From NCBI RefSeq assembly GCF_051521505.1, contig NZ_CP150356.1, positions 5,828,001 to 5,892,000 of the forward strand: a stretch of DNA of 64,000 nt, read 5' to 3'. The notes under the pieces are model-generated. The model had not been told where the DNA came from. It was given only the letters and a program-made list of their open reading frames with translations, and made no database searches. Origin of the DNA: Sorangium sp025924095 (lineage in GTDB: Bacteria > Myxococcota_A > Polyangia > Polyangiales > Polyangiaceae). Shown one piece after another: positions 1 through 8,388 of the stretch (its first letter is position 1; each line of letters starts with the position of its first letter). Position numbers and translations under genes: made by a program.

Positions 1-1593
1 GGATCGCAGCGCTCGCTCGCTGGCGTTGTTCTCCAGGCGCAGCCGACCGTCGTCGAGGAAGCGCCGCAGCGGCTGCTCTTGGTTGAGGGCGTAGCCGAGC
101 GCGGTGGAGACCAGGCCGCGCTCGCGGGGACGAGCGTGCTCGGCCCTGGCCCAGGCAAAGAACGCATCCACCAGAGGGCGGACGACGGCATCGCGACGCA
201 CCTTGCGCTGCGCGGGTGCAAGATCCGCGAGCGCGCGATCGGCGGCAAAGAGGGCGTTGATGCGACGCAGCCCATCGACACCGAGCTCGTGCTTGCAGAC
301 CGCCGCCTCCCAGAAGTTGGTACGGCAATGCGACCAGCATCCGACTTCGGTCGGGGGCGGGCCGCGCTCGCCGTCAGCGGCACCGCCCCGCGGCGGTGTG
401 CCGCGGAAGAGAGCGTCATAGATGGCGTGGGCGTCCGCCTGAATGTACCGCGAGAAGCCGCGGAACATCTCGCAGACCGCAGCGCTGGTATGCTTGGGCT
501 GGTACTCGAAGAAGACGTGATCCTTGTCCGCGAGGACGACGAAGAAGTGTCCTTTGCGGCACGGCCCGGGCTTCTTGTCCTTGCGCTCCTGGATGGGCCC
601 AGGCTGGATGGAGACTCCAGTGGCATCCGTGGAGAGGCAGAAGGCGGTCTCGAAGGCCTCTTTGCGCGCGGCCTCGACGATGGCGCCCAGGGTCGCGCCC
701 GCGTCTTCGGCGTAACGGCACATCGTGCCGCGATCGAGCGACGCCCCCTGAAGCTCCAGCTGCTGCTCCAGTCGATAGAACGGGACACCGAGCAGGTACT
801 TGCTGGTGAGGATGTGCGCAATGATGGACGGCGCGAGAAACGACCGCCGGAACAGCTCCTTCGGAAGCGGCGTCGTGATGAAGACCGTGCAGGTCTCTCC
901 CGGCGCCGGCGGCGGCCTGTCGAGCGCTGTGGAGCAAGCGCTCGACTCGCCGACCGCTGCCGTGTCCTTCGGGCTGACGCTCGCAGCGGGCGTCGGCGTC
1001 GGGACTTCTTTCGCGACGACCTGGAGCGGGGCAGCTTCCCCCTCGCCCGAGCTGCTCGCATCCGTGACGGGCCTCTCGGCCTTGTACACGACGCGCGCGA
1101 GCACGATGCGGCGCATTCCGCCGCGCTCGTAGCCGAGCCGCGAGGTCTCTTCGACCCCGATGCGCGTGGCCGTCGCATCGAGCTCAGGACAGGAGAGCTC
1201 GATGCGGACGACGGGCAGGTCCGACTCGGACAGGTCGCGACGGCCCTTGCCGCCGGACCTTCGTTTCGGCCCCTTGGGGTCGTCGTGCTGCCGCTCTTCG
1301 CCGCTCTTGCGCTCAGCGGCGTCGAGCGCCTTCTGGAGGCGCTGGACCTCGAGGAACATCGAGTCGAACGCCAGCTGCTCCGCGCTCACCTCGGCGCGCT
1401 CCGCCTTGGCCACGAACAGTCGACGTCGCAGCAGCTGCAGCTGCTCGAGCGCACGGGTGTAGGCGCGCCGAAGCTGCGCGAGCGCATCGCGCGCTCCTAC
1501 GAGCTCGCTCTTTGCCGCGGCGAGCTCCGCTTCGAGCTGCGCGATGCGCTGCTGCTCGGCCGAGAGCGTCGGCTTGTCGGCGGCGTCGTGCAC
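1..1593 (-). CDS. tnpC: IS66 family transposase TnpC (3' end beyond window)
   Basis: This is the DDE transposase of the IS66 element. 531 codons are visible and the frame is still open at position 1. The chosen start is a GTG directly downstream of an in-frame TAG (1603-1605). The N-terminus is a coiled coil rich in Glu, Ala and Gln, followed by the IS66 linker with basic residues. The catalytic region contains the block LSTDATGVSIQ (the catalytic-Asp region), a later IQADAHAIYDALF block, and near the edge LRLENNASERALR, the conserved segment carrying the catalytic Glu. A Cys/His stretch (VGCWSHCRTNFWEA) is also as expected. Whether it is complete cannot be judged, because the C-terminal tail lies outside the window. 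Confidence 0.93.
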   Translation of the reverse strand, partial: MHDAADKPTLSAEQQRIAQLEAELAAAKSELVGARDALAQLRRAYTRALEQLQLLRRRLFVAKAERAEVSAEQLAFDSMFLEVQRLQKALDAAERKSGEERQHDDPKGPKRRSGGKGRRDLSESDLPVVRIELSCPELDATATRIGVEETSRLGYERGGMRRIVLARVVYKAERPVTDASSSGEGEAAPLQVVAKEVPTPTPAASVSPKDTAAVGESSACSTALDRPPPAPGETCTVFITTPLPKELFRRSFLAPSIIAHILTSKYLLGVPFYRLEQQLELQGASLDRGTMCRYAEDAGATLGAIVEAARKEAFETAFCLSTDATGVSIQPGPIQERKDKKPGPCRKGHFFVVLADKDHVFFEYQPKHTSAAVCEMFRGFSRYIQADAHAIYDALFRGTPPRGGAADGERGPPPTEVGCWSHCRTNFWEAAVCKHELGVDGLRRINALFAADRALADLAPAQRKVRRDAVVRPLVDAFFAWARAEHARPRERGLVSTALGYALNQEQPLRRFLDDGRLRLENNASERALRS

Positions 1594-1643
1594 GACGCCG
1601 CTCTACGTAAGCCGAGCGTCCTTGTCGAGCGAATTTATGCGGC

Positions 1644-2000
1644 TCAGTGAACCCGGCGCGGCGCGCGCCTTCGAGGCGGGGACGTAGGCGTGATCTCGAT
1701 GCCGTCGAGCAGCGTCTCGAGCGTCGCGTCGTCTACCTCGACGTGCGTCGCGCCCTCGGTCGGCGGGTCGGGAAGCGCGAATGCCCCGCGATCAAGGCGT
1801 TTCGAAAACAGGCAGATTCCGCTGCCATCGAAGAAGAGAATCTTGATCGTGGTCCGCCGCTTGCCGACAAACGCGAACAGCGCTCCGCAGCGCGCCTCGT
1901 ACCCCACGCGCTCACGGATGAGACCCGAAAGCCGCTCGAAGCCGTAGCGCATGTCCACCGGCTCCAGCGCGACGAACACCTGCACGCCCGCCGGAATCAT
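1644..2000 (-). CDS. tnpB: IS66 family accessory protein TnpB (IS66 Orf2)
   Basis: 118 residues, the usual size for this family. The family signature is plain: VALEPVDMRYGFERLSGL near the N-terminus, then ALFAFVGKRRTTIKILFFDG and FSKRLDRGAF. TnpB is required for IS66 transposition, but its biochemical role is unclear. The start codon overlaps the tnpA stop as ATGA (1997-2000), so the two are translationally coupled. tnpC begins about 50 bp downstream. Confidence 0.93.
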   Translation of the reverse strand: MIPAGVQVFVALEPVDMRYGFERLSGLIRERVGYEARCGALFAFVGKRRTTIKILFFDGSGICLFSKRLDRGAFALPDPPTEGATHVEVDDATLETLLDGIEITPTSPPRRRAPRRVH

Positions 2001-2320
2001 CGCGCCGCTCCGCCGAGGGCGCGGACCACCTCCGCCAGCAGCGCGGGGTCGAACCCCGCGGCGACGCGCACCCGCGCGCCGCCGACCTCGACGACGAGTT
2101 CCGGAGCGCTGCTCGTCACGGCGGGCGCCTTCGGCACCAGGCGCAGAAAGCGCGGGGGCTCGGCCCGCGACAGCCGGCTCGACCAGCCGTGCAGCGTCGA
2201 TGTCGCAAATCCGCGACTTCGTGCGAACTCCTCCGCCGTTTCACCGCTCTCGCGCCACGCGCGAACGCGCTCGGCCCACACCGCTTCTGTCGCCTTCGTC
2301 CTTGTCATGCTCGCCATCAT
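1997..2320 (-). CDS. tnpA: IS66 family accessory protein TnpA
   Basis: 107 residues. The N-terminal half is a helix-turn-helix of the transposase-8/IS66 TnpA kind (WAERVRAWRESGETAEEFARSRG, then STLHGWSSRL), the DNA-binding part that probably recognises the element ends. The C-terminal half is a short beta-rich segment with VVEVGGARVRVAAGFD, typical of TnpA. It is the first gene of the element, lying about 50 bp inside the terminal repeat, and is coupled to tnpB through a 4-base overlap. Confidence 0.9.
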   Translation of the reverse strand: MMASMTRTKATEAVWAERVRAWRESGETAEEFARSRGFATSTLHGWSSRLSRAEPPRFLRLVPKAPAVTSSAPELVVEVGGARVRVAAGFDPALLAEVVRALGGAAR

Positions 2321-2344
2321 GAACTGGACGGCGCCGCTGGGGGG

Positions 2345-2369
2345 AGACGGCGCTTCGCGCAGCGCTTAC
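2345..2369. repeat. IS66 terminal inverted repeat (outer end)
   Basis: Read on the minus strand from 2369 inward, the sequence begins GTAAGCGC and continues GC-rich, as IS66 ends do. It coincides with the point where the interrupted frame changes from a balanced composition to an Arg/Pro-rich tail. The partner repeat is outside the window, so neither the repeat match nor the expected 8-bp target duplication could be confirmed. Confidence 0.65.
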
Positions 2370-3126
2370 CTTGAACTTTCGTGTTCGGCCGTGGTGCAGG
2401 AAGGCTGTTGACGAGCTGTTGCAGTAGCCACGGATCAGGCTGATGTTCCGAGTCCATCGACACGTCAGACTGTCTGAGGTCACGACTCAAGTACCACCGC
2501 GTGAGCAGATACTCGGCGTGTGCGCGAAAATCGGACTGAGCTACTCTCTCGTTCTGCACTAACGCGGCCAACTCATCTAGGGCGGAAGGCGTCTCCCCCA
2601 TGTTCTCAAGGAGCACGGTCCGCGCTACACCCTTATGGTTTGCGCGCGCATCCTCCGTAGCGGCGATGTGAAGCCAGCGCCGCGCCACAGCAGCGTTATT
2701 GCGTTCAAGTTCCAAGGAGGCTGTAATGTATGCCGCAACGCCCCGATTCTTGGACGAGGTCCCCTGCTCGCGATCGTGTTTGACCAGGTGGCGGTACCAT
2801 CGACGAGCTAGCGCTGCCGCCGTTCCCGGCGTCTGTCGCATTTCCTTCAGCAGCCAGAGCCAAGGTTTGCTGGAGGCGTCGGTCGCTGGATCGTTCGAGC
2901 CCCCTAAGACGGTCTCGCCGGCAATGACATCCGCTGCCGCCGCCACATTCTCGGAGAAGCTCTCCCGAGACAACCAATTCATTGATAAGAGTCGAAGATA
3001 GAGAGCAAGCAGGTTGGGGGGAATCTCCCTGCGGAACTTCTCTTGGTCTGGCTCTTCAAACTTGTCGAACACCTCTTTGAGGGGCGGGTCAAGCGCGGCT
3101 ATCGCCTTTTCGAAGTCGTCGTTCAT
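2370..3126 (-). pseudogene. Unidentified helical protein interrupted by the IS66 insertion
   Basis: About 252 native codons starting at ATG 3126 run until the IS boundary at 2369/2370. After that the frame reads 17 meaningless residues through the element end and stops inside it (2317). The native part is predicted to be largely helical, with repeated Ala/Leu/Arg patterns such as AAALARRWYRHLVKHDREQG and NAAVARRWLHIAATEDARAN that recall TPR-like repeats. No family is recognised. GC content and codon use are lower and more mixed than in the genes after 4.6 kb, suggesting horizontally acquired DNA. The missing 3' part should lie on the far side of the IS, before position 1. Confidence 0.7.
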
Positions 3127-3680
3127 TTGTTGCCTCGTGTTGCTTTAGTCGTCGGTCACGATTTTGTGGCGGAACCGATGAAGAACGTCTCGAGCCTGTG
3201 GGACTAGTGTTCGACTTGATCAGGCTAATGTAATGCGCGCAGTGATGTTAGCGGACGACGGCAAGCGACTTGGAGACCTGGGCGGCATAGATGCCCCACG
3301 TCATCGAATGTGAGACCGAGTCGCCTGCAATAACGGCCTCGCGTAGGGTCTACCGTCAACGAGACGACCGTCGCGTTGTCAGAAAGTCGGACCGTGCGAT
3401 TCAGTCATCGCCGAGCATGGGTATCGACTGCTCTTCTCGTGATGACCACGTAAGCTTGCCGGGCAAGCAAAGTGCCGCCCGTGGGTGTTGGAAGCACCCC
3501 GGGCGGAGTGGCCGAACCCCGCACGAACGAGGTCCGACATGTCCGTTGTATCCCTACGCCCCTCGAGGGGCCAAGGAACCGATCTGCCTTCAGGATGGGC
3601 CCGTCGCCCGTCCGCTTCCCCTTCCGCAGACGGGCCCGCCGGCCTGCGGCTCCCCCTTGAGGATTTTACAGGAGGCGCAG
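3127..3680. other. Low-GC intergenic stretch and decayed 5' part of the integrase locus
   Basis: No convincing gene is visible. An open frame in register with the integrase extends back to 3291, but its sequence has no resemblance to the N-terminal core-binding domain of tyrosine integrases. A short alternative frame starting at 3539 (MSVVSLRPSRGQG) resembles the way such integrases can begin, hinting at an internal deletion or frameshift. This is inference only. Confidence 0.3.
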
Positions 3681-4433
3681 GTGAAGCGCCCGCGGAAGGG
3701 GGCTCGCCGCCTCCCCTCGGAGTTCCTTGCTGTGGTCTCGTGCGACCGCGTGCCGATCCGCTGGCGCCAGCTGTTCGCGCTCTCGGTCTACACCTACACG
3801 CGTGCCGCTGAGCTCGAAGCGCTCGAATGGGAAGACGTCGACATCGATCGGCGCCTCATCCACATCCACCGGGCGATCGATCGCTCCGAGACGGGCGAGG
3901 TGAAAGAGACGAAGACGAACAGGCCGCGCCGCATTCCCATCAAGCCCACGCTGCTCCCCCTGCTCCTGGCGATGCAAGGGAAGACACCCCGGGGCCGCGT
4001 GATCAACATGCCGCCCGGCTGCGATCTCTCGGTGCGCTTGCGGCAATACCTCGGGTGGGCCGGTATCGAGCGCGCCGAGCTGTTCGCCAACGACGCCACC
4101 CGCAAACAGCTCACCTTCCACGATCTCCGCGCGACCGGCATCACGTGGATGGCCCTCCGCGGCGACGAGCCGATCAAGATCATGCGCCGCGCCGGCCACG
4201 AGGACATCGCGACCACCATGGGCTACGTGCGCGAGGCCGAGAACCTCATGCACCCCGTGGGCGAGCCCTTCCCGCCGCTCCCTGCCGCGCGCCTGGTTTC
4301 GCCCGATGAATCGTCCGAGGGACCGGCCACCTGGGGCCTACTGCGCGGAAATGCTTACGGAAAGCGGAGCGTCCCCAGCGGGATTCGAACCCGCGTAGCA
4401 GCCTTGAAAGGGCTGAGTCCTGGGCCGGGCTAG
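3681..4433 (+). CDS. Tyrosine recombinase/integrase, catalytic domain (probably 5'-truncated)
   Basis: The C-terminal catalytic domain of a phage/island integrase, which cuts and rejoins DNA via a Tyr intermediate. Numbering from the GTG at 3681 (preceded by CAGGAGG), the catalytic set is complete: Arg41 (TYTRAAEL), a Lys in the KETKTNRPRR strand turn, His147 and Arg150 (FHDLR), His173 (AGHEDIATT) and Tyr182 (MGYVRE). No recognisable N-terminal arm or core-binding domain precedes it, so the gene is probably truncated or rearranged. The last residues are translated from the antisense of tRNA-Glu, as is common for integrases sitting next to their tRNA attachment site. Confidence 0.8.
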   Translation: MKRPRKGARRLPSEFLAVVSCDRVPIRWRQLFALSVYTYTRAAELEALEWEDVDIDRRLIHIHRAIDRSETGEVKETKTNRPRRIPIKPTLLPLLLAMQGKTPRGRVINMPPGCDLSVRLRQYLGWAGIERAELFANDATRKQLTFHDLRATGITWMALRGDEPIKIMRRAGHEDIATTMGYVREAENLMHPVGEPFPPLPAARLVSPDESSEGPATWGLLRGNAYGKRSVPSGIRTRVAALKGLSPGPG

Positions 4434-4444
4434 ACGATGGGGAC
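4370..4444 (-). tRNA. tRNA-Glu (UUC)
   Basis: The minus strand folds into a full cloverleaf. The acceptor stem is GTCCCCA with TGGGGAC and discriminator G. The anticodon stem CAGCC/GGCTG encloses loop CTTTCAA, giving anticodon TTC (Glu). The T arm contains GGTTCGAATCC. No CCA is encoded. The integrase frame runs into its 3' half, so this tRNA is the probable attB site of the adjacent island. Confidence 0.95.
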
Positions 4445-4632
4445 CGGCGATGCGGCGCGGGAAGCTACCGTCCGTCGTCGAGCAATGCAAGCCCAACTCG
4501 CATCGCCCGTTCCGTCCGGTCCCGTCTCCCCGGAAAGCCCGCGGCGCGAGCCGGCCGCTCGGCGGCTCGTCGCGGCGGGCTTCCCGGGGGAAGGCGCCGG
4601 TCCTCGTGGGCCCGCTGCCCGCTGCGGCGGGG

Positions 4633-4872
4633 TCAACCGGAGTGAGCCGGCGTCCACGCCGGAGCGTCGCTCGCGGGGAACGACTCCTCCACGGCCTCGT
4701 CGACCTTCTGTTCCGTCTCCTCGTCCGCCGTGGCCTCGTGGCCCTCCACGGGGTCCCCCGGGACGTGCCTGTGTTGCCCGCTCCCGGCCTTCCGCTCCTG
4801 CGAGGGCGCGTCGGCGGCGCTCCTGGACGTCTCGGCCCCTCGTTCCTCCGATCCCTTCTCGTTCGTCTCCAT
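4633..4872 (-). CDS. Small acidic conserved protein with ESFPASD C-terminal motif
   Basis: 79 residues from ATG 4872, preceded by a good GAGGAGG ribosome site. The first two thirds are hydrophilic and low complexity (Glu, Ser, Ala, Gly). The end carries VDEAVEESFPASDAPAWTP, a conserved tail seen on many small bacterial proteins of unknown function. No membrane segment or signal peptide is present. It is divergent to the TonB receptor gene, with about 250 bp between the starts. Function unknown. Confidence 0.75.
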   Translation of the reverse strand: METNEKGSEERGAETSRSAADAPSQERKAGSGQHRHVPGDPVEGHEATADEETEQKVDEAVEESFPASDAPAWTPAHSG

Positions 4873-5119
4873 GCGCACCTCCTCGGGCTGTTCCGGCGTC
4901 TCCAGACCACCTGGAGCCGTCGAGGCGCACCGCAAGGGGGCCAACCGGGCGCCGGTGAGCTCGGCAGGGCTCGACGCAACCGCGAACCGCTGGACGACCG
5001 CGCTGAATCGGGCGACCATCCGAGCCGCGCCACCCACCTTGCGCCACACAGGCAGACCTCTTCCCCATGCTTCCGCTGCTGCCCCTCGGGCCTGCCGTTC
5101 CGACGTCCCAGGGAGGACC

Positions 5120-7198
5120 GTGCATCGCCCTCGGCGCCTGACGCGCCCCGCGCTGCTCGCCTTCTGCCTCTTCCCGGCGCTCCTCTCGGCCGCCCCTTCG
5201 CGCCCTGCGCTCGCGCAGCTTCCGCCCGCGCCGCCCTCTCCCCGCTCCCCCGCCCCCGCCCCCGCCCCCGCCCCCTCCCCCGCCCCGCCTCCCCTCGAGG
5301 TCGTCGTCACCGGCACCCGCACCCCCGAGAGCAGCCAGCGCGCCACCGTGCGCACGCGCGTCGTCACCCGCGAGGAGGCCGAGCGCCGCGGCGCCACGAA
5401 CGTCGGCGAGGCGCTCGACGGCGAGCTCGGCGTCCAGGTCAACCCGAGCGCCTATGGCTCCCTCGGCAACCCGAGCGCCATCCAGATCCAGGGCTTCGAC
5501 CTCGACCGCGTCCTCGTCCTCGAGGACGGCGAGCGCGTCATCGGCGACAGCGGCGGCGCCATCGACCTCTCCTCCCTCCCGCTCAGCGACGTCTCCCGCA
5601 TCGAGCTCGTCACCGGACCGACGAGCTCGCTCTACGGCGCGAGCGCCATCGGCGGCGTCGTCAACGTCCTCTCCGCTCCCCCGGCCCACCCGGGCTTCAG
5701 CGGACGCGGCCGCATCGAGGGCCGCAGCCGCGCCGGGCTCCTCGTCCAGGGGTCCGGCGCCTACCGCGGCGAGCACGCCTGGGCCAGCGCCGACGCCTCG
5801 TTCCAGCGGGAGGACAGCCTCTCCCTCCTCGACGACAGCGCCGCCACCACCCTGCCCGAACGCGCACAGCACCTCGTCGGCCTGCGCGCCGGCGCCGACC
5901 TCGGCCGCGGCATCGACGTGCGCCTCCGCGCGCGGTGGATCCACGACGAGCAGGACGGCATCGAGCAGCCGCCGCAGCTGCCAGGCCTCCCCGTCTACCT
6001 CTACGACCTCCCCGAGGTCACCGACCGCGTCACCCTCCACCTCACCGAGACGCTCGACCTCGGCGGCGGCTCCAACCTGCGCCTCGCCGCCGGCCGCCAG
6101 TGGGCCTTCCGGACGAGCGGACGCGACCTGCGCGGCTCGCCCTTCGCGGAGACGCGCGACCGCACAGGCACCCTGCAGAGCTACGAGGCCATCGCCACCG
6201 TCGCCCAGGGACAGCTCACCTGGGTCGCCGGCGCGCGCGCCGAGGTCGAGTCGCTCACCCAGGAGCGCGATCGCACCGAGGTCTCCACCTCGGGCATCTC
6301 CGAGAGCGCCATCGATGAGGTGCCCCACACCGAGCTCGGCAGCGCCGCGCTCTACGGCCAGCTCGCGTGGAAGCTCTCAGGCCGACTCACCCTCATGCCC
6401 GGCGTCCGCGGCGAGTACTGGCCGCGCTACGGCGGCGTCATCGCCCCGCGCCTCGCGCTCGCCTACCGGCCCGCGCCGTCGCTCACCCTGCGCATCTCCG
6501 GCGGCCGAGGGTTCCGCACGCCCAGCGCGAAAGAGCTCGGCTTCTCGTTCGATCACTCGGGCCTCGGCTACATCCTCGAGGGCAATCCGGAGCTCGCCCC
6601 GGAGACGTCCTGGGGCGCGAACGGCGATGTCACATGGATCCCCAGGGAAGGCCTGACGGTGCGCGCCGGCGCCTTCGCGAACTGGGTCGACGACCTGATC
6701 GACATCAACCCGAGACCCATCCGCTCCTCCGGCGGCGTCGACACGTATACCTACAAGAACGTCGCCAAGGCGCGGACCGCAGGCGTCGAGCTCTCGGCGA
6801 CGTTCCAGGCGGCGTCGTGGCTCCGCGCCGAGGCCGGCTACGCCTACCTCTGGACGCGCAACAACGACACGGCCAACCCCGGGCAGCCGCTCTCGGGCAA
6901 GCCGCCGCACACAGCGCAGGCGGCCCTCCGCGCCGGCCTGCCCCTCCAGATCGAGCTCGTCACCCGGCTGCGGACGATCTCCAGCGCGTTCGTCGAGGAG
7001 GGCCTGCGCGCGCCCGGCTTCACCACGCTCGACGCGCGCCTCGCGCGGCCGCTCTGGCCTTCATCGCAGGCCTACGTCGGCGTCAGAAACCTCCTTGGCG
7101 CGCAGAAGGATCCTGACCGCCGCGGAGATCACCGGCCCCTCGAGGGGCGCACCGTTTACCTCGGCGTCGTCGCCGGGCTACCGTGGGAGGACTCATGA
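5120..7198 (+). CDS. TonB-dependent outer-membrane receptor (probable haem receptor)
   Basis: 692 residues from a GTG at 5120 with GGGAGGA just upstream. A signal peptide (about residues 1-32) is followed by a Pro/Ala-rich spacer, then a segment beginning LEVVVTGTRTPE, typical of the start of the mature receptor. The plug domain (about 45-160) includes ALDGELGVQVN, IQIQGFD, VLVLEDGERVIGD, RIELVTGPTSSLYG and AIGGVVNV. The rest is a predicted beta-barrel with receptor motifs such as GGRGFRTPSAKELGF. The stop overlaps the start of the HmuY-like gene (ATGA), so both are made together. The partner points to haem as ligand, by analogy with HmuR/HmuY of Bacteroidetes. Confidence 0.9.
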   Translation: MHRPRRLTRPALLAFCLFPALLSAAPSRPALAQLPPAPPSPRSPAPAPAPAPSPAPPPLEVVVTGTRTPESSQRATVRTRVVTREEAERRGATNVGEALDGELGVQVNPSAYGSLGNPSAIQIQGFDLDRVLVLEDGERVIGDSGGAIDLSSLPLSDVSRIELVTGPTSSLYGASAIGGVVNVLSAPPAHPGFSGRGRIEGRSRAGLLVQGSGAYRGEHAWASADASFQREDSLSLLDDSAATTLPERAQHLVGLRAGADLGRGIDVRLRARWIHDEQDGIEQPPQLPGLPVYLYDLPEVTDRVTLHLTETLDLGGGSNLRLAAGRQWAFRTSGRDLRGSPFAETRDRTGTLQSYEAIATVAQGQLTWVAGARAEVESLTQERDRTEVSTSGISESAIDEVPHTELGSAALYGQLAWKLSGRLTLMPGVRGEYWPRYGGVIAPRLALAYRPAPSLTLRISGGRGFRTPSAKELGFSFDHSGLGYILEGNPELAPETSWGANGDVTWIPREGLTVRAGAFANWVDDLIDINPRPIRSSGGVDTYTYKNVAKARTAGVELSATFQAASWLRAEAGYAYLWTRNNDTANPGQPLSGKPPHTAQAALRAGLPLQIELVTRLRTISSAFVEEGLRAPGFTTLDARLARPLWPSSQAYVGVRNLLGAQKDPDRRGDHRPLEGRTVYLGVVAGLPWEDS

Positions 7199-8262
7199 CA
7201 AGAGGGTCAATCGCCATAGCGCTTCTCCTGCTCGCACCGGCGTGCAGCAGCGGGGACGAGCAGCCCCCCGGGGACGGCACGCTCCTCGAGGTCGAGGTGC
7301 CGGCCTCCGGCCGCGTCTTCCTCCAGCTCGCCACGCCGGAGGTCGTCGTCCCGGCCGGCGACGCCGCGGCGTCCACCGACTGGGACCTCGCGTTCTCGGG
7401 GTACGACGTCCTCACCAACAGCGGCCTCAGCGGCCCCGGGGATGGCGGAGCGCTGCCGATCAGCCTGGAGGACTACCGAGCAGGCCAGCTGCCGAGCACC
7501 CCCTTCCTGCTCCAGGACGAGGCCGGCGGCGCCTTCACGCGCTGGTACGCCTACGACGGCCAGACGCACGTCGCCTTCAGCCGCTATCACATCCAGGCGA
7601 TCGAGCACGAAGGGCGGTACTGGAAGCTCCAGATCCTCTCCTTCTACGGCGAGGTGGACGGGGCGCCGGTCACGGGGCTCTACCAGCTCCGCTATGCCGA
7701 GGTGTTCCCCGACGGCTCCGGCCCGACGGTCGACATCAAGGATCTCGACGCGACCGCGGGCGGCATCGAGCAGGTTGACACCGCGCCGAGCGCTTGCCTC
7801 GACCTCGCCGGCAACCAGCAGCTGAGGCTCACGCCGGAAGAGGCGCGCGCGTCGACGGCGTGGCACATCTGCTTCCGCCGGTCGCTCGTCAGCGTCAACG
7901 GCGAGCTCGGCGGCCCCGGGACCGCGCGCGGCGCCGATCTCCAGGAACAGGAGGAGCGCTCCGAGGCGCTCGCCGAGGTCAAGGCGCGGACCGCCGAGTC
8001 GGAGGAAGCGCGGTTCAACGCCGCCGACCACGCCGCCCTCACCGATCCCGCGGTCGCGTACCGCGGCGACCACATCGCCACGGCCTTCACGGGGCGATGG
8101 CTCGATCCCGGGTCGAGCCCCCCCGCCCCGGCCAAGGACGCCGCATGGCTCGTCCAGAGCGCAGACGGCCAGTCGCGCTTCGTCGCCGTGATCGAGCGCT
8201 TCGAAGGCGCGACCGACGTTTCCCCAGGACGGGTGATAATGCGCGTCAAGCAAGTGGAATGA
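7195..8262 (+). CDS. HmuY-like haem-binding lipoprotein, two tandem domains
   Basis: 355 residues starting at ATG 7195 inside the receptor stop. The signal peptide ends in LLLAPAC (lipid on Cys17). Residues about 30-195 show the HmuY family pattern: STDWDLAFSGYDVLTNSG followed by SGPG, then YYAYDGQTHVAFS-like strands and WKLQILSFYG. Residues about 200-355 repeat the layout in weaker form (STAWHICFRRSLVSVNGELG, a long helical insert, then a second strand set). HmuY binds haem outside the cell and passes it to the outer-membrane receptor. The second domain could bind a different tetrapyrrole or be structural. The family call is from motif and gene context. Confidence 0.8.
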   Translation: MTRGSIAIALLLLAPACSSGDEQPPGDGTLLEVEVPASGRVFLQLATPEVVVPAGDAAASTDWDLAFSGYDVLTNSGLSGPGDGGALPISLEDYRAGQLPSTPFLLQDEAGGAFTRWYAYDGQTHVAFSRYHIQAIEHEGRYWKLQILSFYGEVDGAPVTGLYQLRYAEVFPDGSGPTVDIKDLDATAGGIEQVDTAPSACLDLAGNQQLRLTPEEARASTAWHICFRRSLVSVNGELGGPGTARGADLQEQEERSEALAEVKARTAESEEARFNAADHAALTDPAVAYRGDHIATAFTGRWLDPGSSPPAPAKDAAWLVQSADGQSRFVAVIERFEGATDVSPGRVIMRVKQVE

Positions 8263-8350
8263 CCTCCAAGCCCGCGATCTTGCGCCGCGGGACGTCAAGA
8301 GGGTGCGCGGCGCGTGACATCGCGCCAGGACCCAAGCATACTGCGCGCGC

Positions 8351-8369
8351 GGTAAGGGACGCCCTTACC
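8351..8369. repeat. Perfect inverted repeat upstream of the metalloprotease gene
   Basis: GGTAAGGG and CCCTTACC are separated by ACG, giving an 8-bp stem. It lies 20 bp before the metalloprotease start and about 90 bp after the HmuY-like stop. It could be an operator for the protease gene or the stem of a terminator for the haem operon. No T tract follows, so an operator is slightly more likely. Confidence 0.45.
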
Positions 8370-8388
8370 CACGATAAGGAGTACGCTT

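Larger units (their letters stand above)
1..2369 (-). mobile_element. IS66-family insertion sequence (partial, runs off left edge)
   Basis: Three minus-strand genes in the order tnpA-tnpB-tnpC with an ATGA overlap between the first two are diagnostic of IS66 elements. The outer end is marked by a sequence that reads, on the minus strand from position 2369, GTAAGCGCTGCGCGAAGCGC, matching the GTAA start typical of IS66 terminal repeats. The other end lies before position 1. The element sits inside another reading frame (2370-3126), so it is an insertion into a gene. Transposition is by the DDE transposase TnpC; TnpA and TnpB are accessory proteins. Confidence 0.9.

Noticed and set aside
79..1650. 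Plus-strand open frame opposite the IS66 transposase
   Set aside because: The minus-strand frame carries the IS66 catalytic blocks; the plus frame is Arg/Ala/Leu-rich without features.
5225..5290. C-rich repeat that could form unusual DNA structure
   Set aside because: It encodes the Ala-Pro spacer after the signal peptide of the TonB receptor; no further evidence of a regulatory role.
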